Source of the DNA: Agarivorans sp. TSD2052
GTDB taxonomy: Bacteria > Pseudomonadota > Gammaproteobacteria > Enterobacterales > Celerinatantimonadaceae
NCBI RefSeq assembly: GCF_023238625.1
Contig: NZ_CP096670.1
Location: 3,266,501-3,330,500, forward strand
DNA: 64,000 bases
Direction of reading: 5' to 3'
In this document: piece by piece, positions 51,578-61,345 of the stretch
Layout: every line of letters starts with the position of its first letter
Position numbering within the stretch: position 1 is the first letter of the stretch
Notes under the pieces: model-generated
The model's input: the letters and a program-made list of their open reading frames with translations, nothing else
The model's database searches: none
Told to the model about the DNA's origin: nothing
Program-made: the position numbers and the translations under genes

Positions 51578-52390
51578 TTGAGCCGTTCTTCTTTCCAACA
51601 ATTTCACTGGCAGTCTGCCCAGTTTGGCTACGCTAGTAACGACATTGATGCGTTTTACAGCTTACTCGGTCAGCAAATGCAACGTTTAGGTATGCTAAAA
51701 CACACTCTCGGTCATATAGAGGCTTACCCTCTCGATTTATACCAATCGCCTGAACCACAAGCAACATTGCCTAATATTTTAATTAGTGCGGGCTTCCATG
51801 GCGAAGAAGCTGCCGGCCCTTGGGGTATGCTGAAGTTTCTGTCGGCGTTAAACAGTGAGGTATTTAAACAAGTAAATTTAAGCCTATTGCCATTGGTTAA
51901 CCCTACCGGTTTTAAAGCTGGTCATCGTTTTAACCAGTATGGTGAAAACCCTAACCGAGGTTTTGAATTTGAAGCAGGGAAAGCTTTCGCAGGCGAAGGC
52001 ACCTCTGCAGAAGGCGTGTTGTTGCTGGCGCAACAAGATTTACTGAAACAACTCAGTGGCGATGGTATTTTAACTTGCCATGAAGATGTCTTGCAGCACT
52101 GTTGTTACGTGTATTCTTTTGAGCCCCAACAAGCAGCCGCTACTTTTAGTTATGGCCTGCGCGACAGCTTAGCCAAATACTTTAAGTTAGCCGCCGACAA
52201 TAGCATTGATGGTTGCCCACTAGAGGATGGCTTGATTCATAACCACTACGATACTTCGTTTGAATCTTGCTTAGTGAGATTAGGAGCCAAGCAAGGGGCC
52301 TGCAGTGAAACCCCAGCTTTAGAGGACTTTGACCAACGCATCAATGCGAACTGTGCGGTGATGCAACAATTTGTAGCATTGAGCTATTAG
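51578..52390 (+). CDS. M14-type zinc carboxypeptidase-like protein
   Basis: The protein (270 residues) is best started at TTG 51578, because AGGAG lies seven bases before it; a longer frame without a ribosome-binding site begins at 51536. The first metal-binding motif is SAGFHGEEAAGPWGM (HxxE). The Asn-Arg pair typical of substrate binding in M14 is in NPNRGFEFE. The third ligand is probably His in ILTCHEDVL, and a Glu near the end (ETPALEDFD) may be catalytic. The family includes carboxypeptidases and succinylglutamate desuccinylase-like enzymes; the substrate is unknown. It has no signal peptide, so a cytoplasmic peptide or amide is likely. Confidence 0.75.
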   Translation: MSRSSFQQFHWQSAQFGYASNDIDAFYSLLGQQMQRLGMLKHTLGHIEAYPLDLYQSPEPQATLPNILISAGFHGEEAAGPWGMLKFLSALNSEVFKQVNLSLLPLVNPTGFKAGHRFNQYGENPNRGFEFEAGKAFAGEGTSAEGVLLLAQQDLLKQLSGDGILTCHEDVLQHCCYVYSFEPQQAAATFSYGLRDSLAKYFKLAADNSIDGCPLEDGLIHNHYDTSFESCLVRLGAKQGACSETPALEDFDQRINANCAVMQQFVALSY

Positions 52391-52435
52391 CCGTATCTAG
52401 CTACTTGGCTAACATTTTAGTTAAGTAGCTAAGCC

Positions 52436-55144
52436 TTAGTTGGCTTCGTCCTGGTCTTTATTTTGTAGATCTAAGTGCATTTCAATCACTCCGTCTTCTA
52501 GCTCAAACTTCACCCTAAAACCAAGGTGTTTAGCTAAACCTGCCATGCCACGGTTTTGGATCATGGTAATGCCACTTAAGGTTTGCGTACCCATCGACTG
52601 ATAGTAACGGATGAGCTTTTGCAGCAGCTGTTTGCCCAAGCCTTGGCCTTGCAAGTCACTTCTTACCACCATAGCAAATTCGGCTTCTAGATTATCAGGG
52701 TCGATACTGGCCCGCACCACCCCTAAGATAGCGCGGTCATCTTCGGCTAGCTCGTCTACCGCGATAAAGGCCATTTCTCGTGCATAATCAATTTGAGTCA
52801 ATAAGGCCATTTCTTCATGGGTCATTTGGCCGCGAGCCCCAAAATAGCGTTTATAACGGTCTTCTTCGGTAAGTGATGAATCAAAGGCCAAATGGTTAGG
52901 TTCATCTTCAGGTAAAATCGGCCTGAGTAATACCCTGTTACCACTTTTAGTCTGACAGTATTCTTCTAGTTCTTTGGGATAAGGGCGGATAGCCAATCGC
53001 TGTGCACCTCGAGCATCCACCGCTTGCAGCCGCATATTTACATCCAGTAAAGTGATATTGTCGCCCGCCGCTAAAACTGGGTTTAAATCAAGCCTCGCGA
53101 TCTCTGGGCAATCAATGATTAAATTGGATATGCGGGTTAACATGCTGCAAAGCGCTTCCATTTTTAGGCCATTGGGTAGCCTGCGGTCTCTAATTTTTTG
53201 GGCTTTAAGTGCTGATATTACCAAGTAACGCGCTAAGCCCATATTGAGTGGCGGTAGCGCCACCGCTGCATCTTTAGTTTCATCCCACTCAGATCCCCCC
53301 TCACCTAAAAAGATGGCAGGGCCAAATACCGGGTCGTTAATTACCGCGACTCGCAACTCTTGCGCCCCGGCGGTCAGCGCCATGCGCTGCAAAATCATCC
53401 CTTCGACCTTAGCTTGTGGGTACGCTTGCTGTACCCGCGCTAACATTGATTCAGCGGCAATAACCAACTCTTGCTGATTATTAATATTTAGACTGACACC
53501 ATGCACATCCGATTTATGCAAAATATCAGGAGACTGAACCTTTAATGCGACTGGGTAACCAATCTGGTTAACGCAAGAAATGGCCTCTTCAACGTCATGC
53601 ACTAACCAAGTGTCAATCGTTTGCAAACCATAGGCTTGTAACAAGGGCTTGGCTTCGTGGGTTTCTAATACGTAAGTGTGTCGTTCCAGCGCTTGCTGCA
53701 AGATGAGTTTAGCATTTTGATCAACCGCGGCTTCATCGGTAGTGCTTGGCGTTTCAGACAATAGCTTTTGATTGCGGCGAAATTCAACCATGTGCATAAA
53801 CGCACCCACCGCGCCTTCAGGCGTTCGGTAAGTTGGAATACCCGCTTTGGTGAAAGCGACACGCCCGGGGTAAGCGGTTGCCTCCCCCATCCAGTTAGTG
53901 AGGATATTAAGACGCCTGGCTTTACTGTCATGCTTTATCACCTCGATTAAGGCGTTGGCGGTATCCTCGGCACCCGCTAATGCTGAGGGAGCATGCATCA
54001 GTAACAGCGCGTCTGCCTCGCCACTGGAAGCGACAATATCTAAGGCTTTAGCGTAACGGCTTGGGTCGGCGTCCCCGACTATATCTAAGGGGTTTTGCCC
54101 AGACCAAGTCGAAGGCAATACTTCGGCAAGTTGCGCCAAGGTTTGCGGCGAAAAGGTGGCCAGCTTGCCACCTCGCTCCATCAGCGCATCAACCGCTAAT
54201 ACTGCTGGACCACCACCGTTGCTAATAATGGCTAAGCGCTCCCCACGCAATGGATTTGCATAGGTGAGAGTTTCCACCGCGGCGAACAATTCATGTAAGT
54301 CTTTTACCCGCAGCATACCGGCACGTTTGAAAGCAGCGTCATACACCGCATCATTACCGACAAGGCCGCCAGTATGTAGTGATGCAGCTTGCGCCCCTAA
54401 GCTACTGCGCCCTGACTTAATCACCAAAATGGCTTTATTGCGCGAGGCTGCTCTGGCTGCCGACATAAAGCGCTGAGTATCTTTTACCGAATCAATGTAA
54501 AGCATGATTACCTGGGTTTTAGCATCCCGCGATAAGTAATCTAACAGTTCACCGAAATCGATATCTAGAGCATCCCCTAGAGAAATAAATGACGAGAATC
54601 CAATGCCTTTATTATTAGCCCAGTCTAATACGGTAGTGCACACTGCGGCAGACTGAGACACAAAAGCAATTTTACCCGGCTGTGCGTCGGCATGAGCAAA
54701 AGAGGCATTAAGGCCAATCTGGGGTAATATTAGCCCTAAGCTATTGGGGCCTAGAATTCGCATGCCATAGCGTTGCACAATCTGAGTGAGCTGCTCAACA
54801 ATAGGCTGCCCTTTATCATCTAACTCGTCGTCTAACCCACCCGCGGTAATGACCGCAGTTTTACAACCAAATTGGCCTAACTTCTCAACCACCTCTGGTA
54901 ATCGTTTAGCATTAACACACACTACCGCGAGATCGGGACGCTGAGGAAGCTTCTCAATGCTGGGGTAAGCCAATACCCCTAACACGGCTTTATATTTTGG
55001 CGTTACAGGCATAACTGGCCCGTTAAAACCCGCGCTCATTAAATTTTTCATGACCACGTTGCCGGGACGCAAAGGCCGATTTGACGCACCAATAACAGCA
55101 ATGGATTTTGGAGAAAAGAGGTCGTGCAGCTTTCGTTGGCTCAT
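52436..55144 (-). CDS. patZ: PatZ-type ADP-forming acyl-CoA synthetase fused to a GNAT acetyltransferase
   Basis: This protein has 902 residues and three blocks. The CoA-binding and ligase domains (about 8-470) contain KSIAVIGASNRPLRPGNVVM, RYGMRILGPNSLGLI, VSQSAAVCTTVLDWA and the conserved His loop SLHTGGLVGND. The ATP-grasp domain (about 490-700) has YPVALKVQSPDILHKSDVHG and LDLNPVLA. The GNAT domain (about 725-895) has VVRSDLQGQGLGKQLLQKLI, the acetyl-CoA loop. In E. coli and Salmonella the homologue acetylates lysines of metabolic enzymes such as acetyl-CoA synthetase; the ligase part no longer acts as such there. It appears monocistronic. Confidence 0.92.
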   Translation of the reverse strand: MSQRKLHDLFSPKSIAVIGASNRPLRPGNVVMKNLMSAGFNGPVMPVTPKYKAVLGVLAYPSIEKLPQRPDLAVVCVNAKRLPEVVEKLGQFGCKTAVITAGGLDDELDDKGQPIVEQLTQIVQRYGMRILGPNSLGLILPQIGLNASFAHADAQPGKIAFVSQSAAVCTTVLDWANNKGIGFSSFISLGDALDIDFGELLDYLSRDAKTQVIMLYIDSVKDTQRFMSAARAASRNKAILVIKSGRSSLGAQAASLHTGGLVGNDAVYDAAFKRAGMLRVKDLHELFAAVETLTYANPLRGERLAIISNGGGPAVLAVDALMERGGKLATFSPQTLAQLAEVLPSTWSGQNPLDIVGDADPSRYAKALDIVASSGEADALLLMHAPSALAGAEDTANALIEVIKHDSKARRLNILTNWMGEATAYPGRVAFTKAGIPTYRTPEGAVGAFMHMVEFRRNQKLLSETPSTTDEAAVDQNAKLILQQALERHTYVLETHEAKPLLQAYGLQTIDTWLVHDVEEAISCVNQIGYPVALKVQSPDILHKSDVHGVSLNINNQQELVIAAESMLARVQQAYPQAKVEGMILQRMALTAGAQELRVAVINDPVFGPAIFLGEGGSEWDETKDAAVALPPLNMGLARYLVISALKAQKIRDRRLPNGLKMEALCSMLTRISNLIIDCPEIARLDLNPVLAAGDNITLLDVNMRLQAVDARGAQRLAIRPYPKELEEYCQTKSGNRVLLRPILPEDEPNHLAFDSSLTEEDRYKRYFGARGQMTHEEMALLTQIDYAREMAFIAVDELAEDDRAILGVVRASIDPDNLEAEFAMVVRSDLQGQGLGKQLLQKLIRYYQSMGTQTLSGITMIQNRGMAGLAKHLGFRVKFELEDGVIEMHLDLQNKDQDEAN

Positions 55145-55474
55145 TAGAGAATTCTCAGTCGCTTATTTAGCCCAGATAGAATTAGTGTAACGTCAAAAAT
55201 AGTAGACTAAACCACTAATAGTTCACAGAATTTGTAGCAAATTTATCCACCAGCCTAGTAAAAATGAATCATTCGCCTGTAATCTTCACTAAAGCTTGGA
55301 CCAGCATACATTATCAACACAAATAGAAGGCTGCTTTGCAACATAACAACTACAATAAACATAAACCTCATCTAGTTTTTTTAAGTTGAACCGCTTTTTC
55401 ATACAAAGCTCTGGACAAAAAGCGTTTTTTTATTCATATCTTAAAAATACTCAGCATACTTTAAGGAAGAAGGC
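55145..55474. other. Divergent intergenic region between patZ and the CBS gene
   Basis: No gene is supported. The stretch is AT-rich, with promoter-like segments on both sides, and holds an AAGGAAGAAGG ribosome-binding site just before 55475. No regulator site could be identified. Confidence 0.5.
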
Positions 55475-55879
55475 ATGGCCTTAAGCTCTATTCAAGCCAT
55501 TAACCATATGACTAAAAATCCGGTTACGGTTAAACCCAGCACCTCATTATTTGATGCCATTGATATTATGCTGACAGCAAAAGTATCTGGAGCAACCGTG
55601 CTAAATGATCAACGAGAAGTCGTAGGTGTCATCTCTGAAATCGATTGTTTACAAGCTATCTTGAAAGGGACTTACCATGGCGAAATTGGTGGCATGGTAA
55701 AAGAGTTCATGACCGAAGAAGTGGACAGCGTTGGTCCTGAGATGGATATTTTGGCAGTAGCCGAAAAGCTGATTAACGACAAACGCCGCAGGATGCCAGT
55801 GGTGCAAAATGGCAAATTTATCGGCCAATACAGTATCCGTAGTATTTTAAATGCCGTAAAAGAATTCAATTTACGCTAA
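55475..55879 (+). CDS. Two-CBS-domain protein
   Basis: This 134-residue protein is made of two CBS motifs in tandem: MTKNPVTVKPSTSLFDAIDI, GATVLNDQREVVGVISEIDC (about 12-60) and FMTEEVDSVGPEMDILAVAE, RRMPVVQNGKFIGQYSIRSI (about 77-128). Paired CBS motifs bind adenine nucleotides and act as energy sensors. Nothing shows the partner. It has its own promoter region and is followed by a palindromic hairpin. Confidence 0.9.
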   Translation: MALSSIQAINHMTKNPVTVKPSTSLFDAIDIMLTAKVSGATVLNDQREVVGVISEIDCLQAILKGTYHGEIGGMVKEFMTEEVDSVGPEMDILAVAEKLINDKRRRMPVVQNGKFIGQYSIRSILNAVKEFNLR

Positions 55880-55894
55880 ATAGCAAGCCAGTAA

Positions 55895-55919
55895 AATGGG
55901 CAGCTCGCTGCCCATTGCA
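55895..55919. terminator. Hairpin between convergent CBS and gcvR genes
   Basis: AATGGGCAGC and GCTGCCCATT pair perfectly with a two-base gap, forming a strong 10-bp stem between two genes that end toward each other. The T-run is short, so termination is probable but not strong. Confidence 0.6.
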
Positions 55920-55921
55920 GT

Positions 55922-56425
55922 TTAATGAGGTTGGTTCACCACCATTTGAGGTTGCAGGGCTTCAATTTCTGCAATAATCCCCGCGGTGTTCTCACTGTCT
56001 GGAATCATCAAGTCTAGCTCAGCGGTAAATACATTTTCACCGGCATCAGGCACACTCATTCGATGGCATTCTAGCTTAGTGACATTGACACCATGTTCAA
56101 CCAATAGACGAGTGATATCATTAATTAAACCAGGGCGATCTTCTGCGCCAATCACTAATTTCACTTCAGCTGATTTCACTAAATGTGCCGGTTTGCAATC
56201 ATGGAAGCTCAATTGTAAATCAGGCAGATTGGCCAGATCATCCCTTAAGGCTTGTTCATTTTTCTGAGGAATTTGGACTTTAAAAATGCAGGCAAATTGT
56301 CCGTCTAAGTTAATCACTCGACTGCTAAGCCACTTACCTTGATGTGAGTGAGTTAAATCAGCCAAACTATTTAATCTACCGGGTTTATCTTCACCAACAA
56401 CGGTGACTAAAAATAGAGCGCTCAT
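55922..56425 (-). CDS. gcvR: Glycine cleavage system transcriptional repressor GcvR
   Basis: This 167-residue protein has two ACT domains: LFLVTVVGEDKPGRLNSLAD, then WLSSRVINLDGQFACIFKVQ, and second KLVIGAEDRPGLINDITRLL with HGVNVTKLECHRMSVPDAGE. This matches GcvR, which lacks a DNA-binding domain and acts by binding GcvA to block activation of the gcv operon; glycine relieves the block. It is somewhat shorter than the E. coli protein (190). No gcvA is nearby. Confidence 0.88.
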   Translation of the reverse strand: MSALFLVTVVGEDKPGRLNSLADLTHSHQGKWLSSRVINLDGQFACIFKVQIPQKNEQALRDDLANLPDLQLSFHDCKPAHLVKSAEVKLVIGAEDRPGLINDITRLLVEHGVNVTKLECHRMSVPDAGENVFTAELDLMIPDSENTAGIIAEIEALQPQMVVNQPH

Positions 56426-56591
56426 ACATCGACCCCTTACGCTGTAAACCTACTTTAAGTTTATACCAAATGGAGACTAAGGGTGTGAGCAAGCCCGAAA
56501 TTTACTATGGCTTTTGTTAAAAGCTTTAAGAAATGCTGAATAAGTACAAAAAACTATATTTTTTAATGACTTTTTTGTTGTTTTTAGACAG

Positions 56592-56617
56592 TAAATCCAG
56601 CGAATTCGCTGGATTTA
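56592..56617. repeat. Perfect 26-bp palindrome downstream of thiI
   Basis: TAAATCCAGCGAA and its reverse complement TTCGCTGGATTTA join without a loop (centre at GAATTC). It lies 49 bases after the thiI stop on the minus strand. It may end or stabilise the transcript. A loopless palindrome with no T-run is a weak terminator. Confidence 0.75.
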
Positions 56618-56665
56618 TGACTGATAATAACCCCGACCCACCGACATTAAGCGGCATAATAAGCA

Positions 56666-58126
56666 TTATTTACTGCTATACACACCCACATTAGTGAAGC
56701 CCGCATCTTGCAAGTATAGCGCTTGCAACTTACTCATCACCCCACGGTCACAATACAGCATGTAGTGTTTGGTTTGATCGAGGTCGCCAAATTGGGTGGC
56801 AAGTTTAAAGAATGGGATATGTTTAACCGCTACATTCTCCATGACGAACGGCTTAAGTTCTTGCTCTTCAGGAGAGCGTATATCTAACACAACCGCTTCT
56901 TTATCATCTTCTAACTCTGCAATATCAACTTGATGAACCTGTTCATCAGTTTGCTTGGCGATATCTCGAATATCAGTAATTCGCGACTCTTCAACCACTC
57001 TATCCAAGATAGCAAAATCGAATTTTTCTTCTTCAATCAATAATTTCGATTCGACCGCTTTAACTGTAGGTTTATTGGAAATAACCCCACAATACTCTGG
57101 CATAGTTTCAGCAAAGTCACCGGTACCAATACGCTTAGATATGTCGATGATGTCTTGTTTATCAGTGGCAATTAGGGGACGTAGAATCAAGGTTTCAGAA
57201 ACCCGGTCAATCATGCTTAAATTGACCAAGGTCTGACTCGATACTTGCCCGACAGCCTCTCCAGTCACTAATGCAGGAATATCTAATTGCTGGGCAACCT
57301 TGGATGCGGCTCGCATCATCATTCGCTTAAGCACCACTCCCATTTGGCCGTTATCGACTTTCTCTAGAATTTCGTTTACCACCGGATCAAAGTCTACCGC
57401 TACAAACTTAACTCGATGCGAAGAACCAAAGCGTTTCCAAAGGTGATGCGCGACTTGCTTAACACCTAACTCATGGGCTCGACCGCCGAGGTTAAAGAAA
57501 CAGTAGTGCACCTTTGCGCCACGTTTGATTAACTGATAACTGGATACACCCGAATCAAATCCACCAGAGATTAATGACAATACGCTTTCTTGAGTCGCAA
57601 TCGGGAATCCGCCTAGCCCCTGGTGTTTAGCTTGCACTAAGTACATCACATCATCGGTGATTTCTAACTTAACCGTAACGTCTGGGTTCTTTAATTTAAC
57701 CCCGTTACTTTCACAGTGTTGGTTTAAGCCGCCCCCCACATAACGCTCAACTTCAATGGATGAGAAATCATGTTTGCCATTACGCTTAACCCGCACACAG
57801 AAGGTTTTATCTTTTAGTCGATCTTTCCAAACATCATGAGTGAGCTCATAAATATTATGCAGATCAGTGAAAGTTTGCTGAGTCACTTCTAAGAAATGCA
57901 CAATACCGGGGGTTGAAGATAAGGCTTCTATAACCGCTTGGCGGTTTTCTGCAGAGTCATTACGTGAGGTGACTACCATTCGGTCCCAATCTAAACGAAC
58001 CCGAATAGTTTCATCGATGGGACTGATTACGTTACGAATATTGCTTTGAAGGATCTTGCTAAAGCGTTTGCGCACCGGCTTACTCTTCATAGCAATTTCA
58101 GGGAACAATTTAACAATAAACTTCAT
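56666..58126 (-). CDS. thiI: tRNA 4-thiouridine / thiazole synthesis sulfurtransferase ThiI
   Basis: This enzyme of 486 residues is close to E. coli ThiI (482). The NFLD/THUMP domains occupy about 1-165 and bind tRNA. The PP-loop ATPase motif is [20 protein letters not shown] (about 190-208), and the AANH domain continues to about 370, including the cysteine in [16 protein letters not shown]. The rhodanese domain (about 400-486) has the persulfide cysteine in [16 protein letters not shown]. It forms s4U8 in tRNA and delivers sulfur for the thiamine thiazole ring. The gene follows pomAB on the same strand but is separated by a hairpin. Confidence 0.96.
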   Translation of the reverse strand: MKFIVKLFPEIAMKSKPVRKRFSKILQSNIRNVISPIDETIRVRLDWDRMVVTSRNDSAENRQAVIEALSSTPGIVHFLEVTQQTFTDLHNIYELTHDVWKDRLKDKTFCVRVKRNGKHDFSSIEVERYVGGGLNQHCESNGVKLKNPDVTVKLEITDDVMYLVQAKHQGLGGFPIATQESVLSLISGGFDSGVSSYQLIKRGAKVHYCFFNLGGRAHELGVKQVAHHLWKRFGSSHRVKFVAVDFDPVVNEILEKVDNGQMGVVLKRMMMRAASKVAQQLDIPALVTGEAVGQVSSQTLVNLSMIDRVSETLILRPLIATDKQDIIDISKRIGTGDFAETMPEYCGVISNKPTVKAVESKLLIEEEKFDFAILDRVVEESRITDIRDIAKQTDEQVHQVDIAELEDDKEAVVLDIRSPEEQELKPFVMENVAVKHIPFFKLATQFGDLDQTKHYMLYCDRGVMSKLQALYLQDAGFTNVGVYSSK

Positions 58127-58237
58127 AACTCAGCGGCCTCGACAAATTTGGGCGCGAATTATACCGCGAGAAAGCGTAGTGAGCCAATTTAGTTTATAGA
58201 CCAGAGGGGACCGAAGTGAAGTGATAGATAAATAGTG

Positions 58238-58260
58238 GCCGTAACCCGCAGGGTTACGGC
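58238..58260 (-). terminator. Hairpin after pomB
   Basis: GCCGTAACCC (58238-58247) and GGGTTACGGC (58251-58260) form a perfect 10-bp stem with a three-base loop, 12 bases after the pomB stop codon. The sequence that follows on the minus strand (CACTATTTATC) is only weakly T-rich. Confidence 0.6.
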
Positions 58261-58271
58261 TCAATGCTGAG

Positions 58272-59183
58272 CTACTCGGAGACTTGAATTTCTCCAGATT
58301 GAGCAGCCTTACCTTGCATAATACCTATTTCAACTCGACGGTTACGGCGGCGATTTTCCAAGGTATTATTTTTCAACAAAGGCTGAGTATCAGCCAAGCC
58401 GCTCACGATTAATCGTTCTTCAGCAAAGCCCTTCACTTTAATCAGCTCATGCGCCACTGACACGGCCCGCTGGCTAGAGAGATCCCAGTTAGACCGGTAT
58501 AGCTCTGACTCGGCTTGCTGGTTGTCGGTATGCCCCGATACGGTAACAATGCCGGGTATATCTTTTATCACCTCACCCACTCGGCGAATTACCGGTCGAA
58601 ACTTAGGTTGTAAAAATGCAGATCCCGAAGGAAAAGCGCCTTTCTCGCGCACTCGAATAATAATTTGCTGGCCTAGAGACTCAACTTCAATTGCCCCATC
58701 TTCAATTTGATCACGTAACTGCTGAGCAATCCGTTTGGCAGTTTGATTTTGTTGGCTTTGCTGTTCAGCTTGGCTTTGGGCCGACTGCGCTTGAGTCGCA
58801 GACGCTCGCCCACCCGTTTGTTGACCCGCTGCTTTTTGTTGGCCGCCGGCATCGGCTTCTTCACCATCATGAAACTCAAGCTTGGCCTGCGTCATGTCGA
58901 TGGTTTGCTGCATGATGGTTTCAATAGGGGTTGGCTCTGGACGGCCAGGGCGAAACTCCTGAGCGATCACCGAAGTCCCTTTAGGGATGTCTTTCACTTC
59001 TAGCAGGTTTTGTACGCCAAAGGCGTATTTCATGGAGCCAGCAATTTGCTTAAACTTCATCACGTCCATTTCTGAGAAGGCCAGCAACAATACAAAAAAG
59101 CACATCAACAAAGACATTAAGTCAGCGAATGTGCCCATCCATGCGGGTAAGCCTTCAGGTGGACACTTGCAAGGTTCTTCCAT
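58272..59183 (-). CDS. pomB: Sodium-type flagellar stator protein PomB (MotB family)
   Basis: This 303-residue protein starts with a short cytoplasmic part and one membrane helix, GTFADLMSLLMCFFVLLLAF, in which Asp21 is the ion-binding residue of the stator. A long Gln/Ala-rich linker (about 110-165) and an OmpA-like peptidoglycan-binding domain follow (ITVSGHTDNQQAES, RLIVSGLADTQP, NRRRNRRVEIGIM; about 185-290). The Cys residues before the helix (EEPCKCPPEGLPAW) are usual for PomB of Vibrio and relatives, which supports sodium rather than proton use. With PomA it forms the stator around the flagellar rotor. Spacing to pomA is ten bases. Confidence 0.93.
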   Translation of the reverse strand: MEEPCKCPPEGLPAWMGTFADLMSLLMCFFVLLLAFSEMDVMKFKQIAGSMKYAFGVQNLLEVKDIPKGTSVIAQEFRPGRPEPTPIETIMQQTIDMTQAKLEFHDGEEADAGGQQKAAGQQTGGRASATQAQSAQSQAEQQSQQNQTAKRIAQQLRDQIEDGAIEVESLGQQIIIRVREKGAFPSGSAFLQPKFRPVIRRVGEVIKDIPGIVTVSGHTDNQQAESELYRSNWDLSSQRAVSVAHELIKVKGFAEERLIVSGLADTQPLLKNNTLENRRRNRRVEIGIMQGKAAQSGEIQVSE

Positions 59184-59193
59184 AGTGCGTTAC

Positions 59194-59958
59194 CTATTCT
59201 TCGGTGGTGCCCAAGGAGCGTTTACCTTCAGGAATGTAGTTTTTCAATACCCCTTCAATCACTCTCGGATTTTGTCCATCTTGGATGCCTAATACTGCAT
59301 CGAGTATCAAACTACGATTCAGCTTTTCTTCGTCGGCTCGAAGTTGCAGTTTTTCACTAATAGGAATGGCCACCATGTTAGCTAAGATAGCGCCATACAA
59401 GGTGGTCAACAAAGCTACCGCCATGGCAGGCCCAATGGATTTTGGGTCATCCATGTTGGACAACATCGCCACGAGACCAATCAGCGTACCAATCATGCCC
59501 ATAGCAGGCGCAACATCACCGATGGCTTTAAAAATACCCGCGCCAAATTCATGCCGTTCGGCGGTAAGCAGTATGTCTTTCTCCATGGTTGAGCGCACCA
59601 CATCAGCATCATGGCCATCAACCAACATATCTATGCCTTTTTGCATAAATGGATTGCTGATCTCGGCTTCTTCCAAAGCTAAGAAGCCCCCTTTACGGGC
59701 GGCGTCAGCCATTTCCACAGAACGCTCAATTAAGTCATCGGGTTTGTCTACTTTAAATACAAAGGCCTTAACCGCAATTTTCACTGCGCCTAAAAACTGG
59801 CCAAGGTTGTATTTCATTAATACAACAAATAACGAACCACAAAAAACGATCAATACCGAAGGGATATCGATAAAAATCTCGATCCCTCCCCCCATCACCA
59901 TCGCCATTATTACAAATGCGAAGGCGCCGATAATCCCAATCAGCGTTGCTAAGTCCAC
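59194..59958 (-). CDS. pomA: Sodium-type flagellar stator protein PomA (MotA family)
   Basis: This protein of 254 residues has four membrane helices: LATLIGIIGAFAFVIMAMVM, then IFIDIPSVLIVFCGSLFVVL, and the later pair FKAIGDVAPAMGMIGTLIGL and AMAVALLTTLYGAILANMVA. The cytoplasmic loop between helices 2 and 3 has charged residues (RSVEMADAARKGGFLALEEA) that contact FliG. The sequence pattern is closer to PomA than to E. coli MotA, and the length matches PomA. It is the first gene of the pomAB operon. Confidence 0.94.
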   Translation of the reverse strand: MDLATLIGIIGAFAFVIMAMVMGGGIEIFIDIPSVLIVFCGSLFVVLMKYNLGQFLGAVKIAVKAFVFKVDKPDDLIERSVEMADAARKGGFLALEEAEISNPFMQKGIDMLVDGHDADVVRSTMEKDILLTAERHEFGAGIFKAIGDVAPAMGMIGTLIGLVAMLSNMDDPKSIGPAMAVALLTTLYGAILANMVAIPISEKLQLRADEEKLNRSLILDAVLGIQDGQNPRVIEGVLKNYIPEGKRSLGTTEE

Positions 59959-60181
59959 TGCCTATTCCTTTTAACCTGTAGCCTAGAGATTCTAATTAAA
60001 CTAATACTAGTCTACTCCCAAAACAGAATCGAAGGTAATTTGTGTTCCCATATCAATATCTTGACACAGCTAGCTCTTATATATTTATCGACCAAAATAA
60101 AAATACTTGAGCCCCAAGTTTGACCTACTTATGTGGCTAAGGTAACTTTGCGCCAGCAGAAGCATCAGAGAGGCCTTGGCT

Positions 60182-60427
60182 GTGGTTGCAAAAAAACCAG
60201 AAAAAATGAAGTTTGAAGAAACGTTAGACGAACTTGAGGATATTGTTCAACAACTTGAACAGGGCGAATTAAGCCTAGAAGACTCACTCAAACAATTTGA
60301 GCGCGGGATTAGCCTGGCCAATGCCGGTCAAGCCAAGTTGCAACAAGCCCAACAGCAAGTGGATATTCTTCGCCAAGGCCCAAATGGCGATACCTTAGAA
60401 CCACTAGAGCAGGAGCCAGCTGAGTGA
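60182..60427 (+). CDS. xseB: Exodeoxyribonuclease VII small subunit
   Basis: This small helical protein has about 81 residues. I prefer GTG at 60182 because AGAGAGG lies eight bases upstream; a TTG at 60176 would have its ribosome-binding site too close. [39 protein letters not shown] and [14 protein letters not shown] cover the whole family profile. With XseA it degrades single-stranded DNA from either end. The stop overlaps ispA by four bases (GTGA). This xseB-ispA-dxs order is widespread in gammaproteobacteria. Confidence 0.93.
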   Translation: MVAKKPEKMKFEETLDELEDIVQQLEQGELSLEDSLKQFERGISLANAGQAKLQQAQQQVDILRQGPNGDTLEPLEQEPAE

Positions 60428-61311
60428 ATTCATGCCTAGCCAGCACAATTGCTGACTATCAATCGCAGGTTAATACTTACCTCGAACACGTTTTAGAACA
60501 GCAAGAGGTTAATGACCCGCGCCTATTAGCCGCTATGCGTCACGGCTTATTGCTTGGCGGTAAACGGGTTCGCCCACTGCTGGTTTATTTAACTGGGCAA
60601 CTAAACGGTGCACCGCGCGAGGCGCTAAATGCCGCTGCAGCCGCGGTTGAGTGTATCCACGCGTACTCGTTAATTCATGATGATTTACCCGCCATGGACG
60701 ACGATGACCTGCGCAGAGGCCAAGCCACTTGCCACATCGCCTTTGATGAAGCCACCGCCATATTGGCTGGTGATGCCCTGCAAGGTTTGGCTTATAGCTT
60801 AATTGCCGAGGCTCCCGTCAGCGATGCACAAAAAGTGGCGATGTTGCGAGTGTTAAGCCAAGCCGCTGGTTACAATGGCATGTGTGGTGGCCAAGCCCTA
60901 GATATAGCGGCAACCAACCAACAGATTAGCTTGGCGCAATTAGAAACGGTTCATCGACATAAAACAGGGGCCTTAATTAAGGCTGCGGTAATGTTAGGTG
61001 CTATTTGCGCCAACATTTCGCAAGATGATCACCAACAGGCTTTAGCGCGTTATGCCGATGCGCTAGGCTTAGCTTTTCAAGTACGAGATGACATTTTAGA
61101 CATCATTAGCGATACCGATACCTTAGGTAAACCGCAAGGTTCAGACGAAGCCTTAAACAAAAGTACCTATCCTAGTTTACTTGGCTTGGATGGCGCACTA
61201 GATAAAGCGGAAAATCTTGGTAAAGAAGCGCTTCAAGCTTTAGAGAGTTTGCCTTACAATGGTGAGTTACTCGCCTTATTAGCTGATTATGTCGTACATC
61301 GAAACAACTAG
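60424..61311 (+). CDS. ispA: Farnesyl diphosphate synthase (geranyltranstransferase)
   Basis: This polyprenyl synthase of 295 residues starts with GTG, overlapping the xseB stop. The first aspartate-rich motif is [18 protein letters not shown] (about 82-95), and the second is [20 protein letters not shown] (about 220-240). [11 protein letters not shown] and [11 protein letters not shown] are further conserved sites. The residues before the first motif ([11 protein letters not shown]) fit chain-length control at C15. It condenses IPP with DMAPP and GPP to give farnesyl diphosphate for quinone and cell-wall lipid synthesis. It lies in an operon with dxs, the first enzyme of the pathway. Confidence 0.95.
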   Translation: MNSCLASTIADYQSQVNTYLEHVLEQQEVNDPRLLAAMRHGLLLGGKRVRPLLVYLTGQLNGAPREALNAAAAAVECIHAYSLIHDDLPAMDDDDLRRGQATCHIAFDEATAILAGDALQGLAYSLIAEAPVSDAQKVAMLRVLSQAAGYNGMCGGQALDIAATNQQISLAQLETVHRHKTGALIKAAVMLGAICANISQDDHQQALARYADALGLAFQVRDDILDIISDTDTLGKPQGSDEALNKSTYPSLLGLDGALDKAENLGKEALQALESLPYNGELLALLADYVVHRNN

Positions 61312-61345
61312 TCGTCAACAATAAGAATAATGATAAGCATCTGAT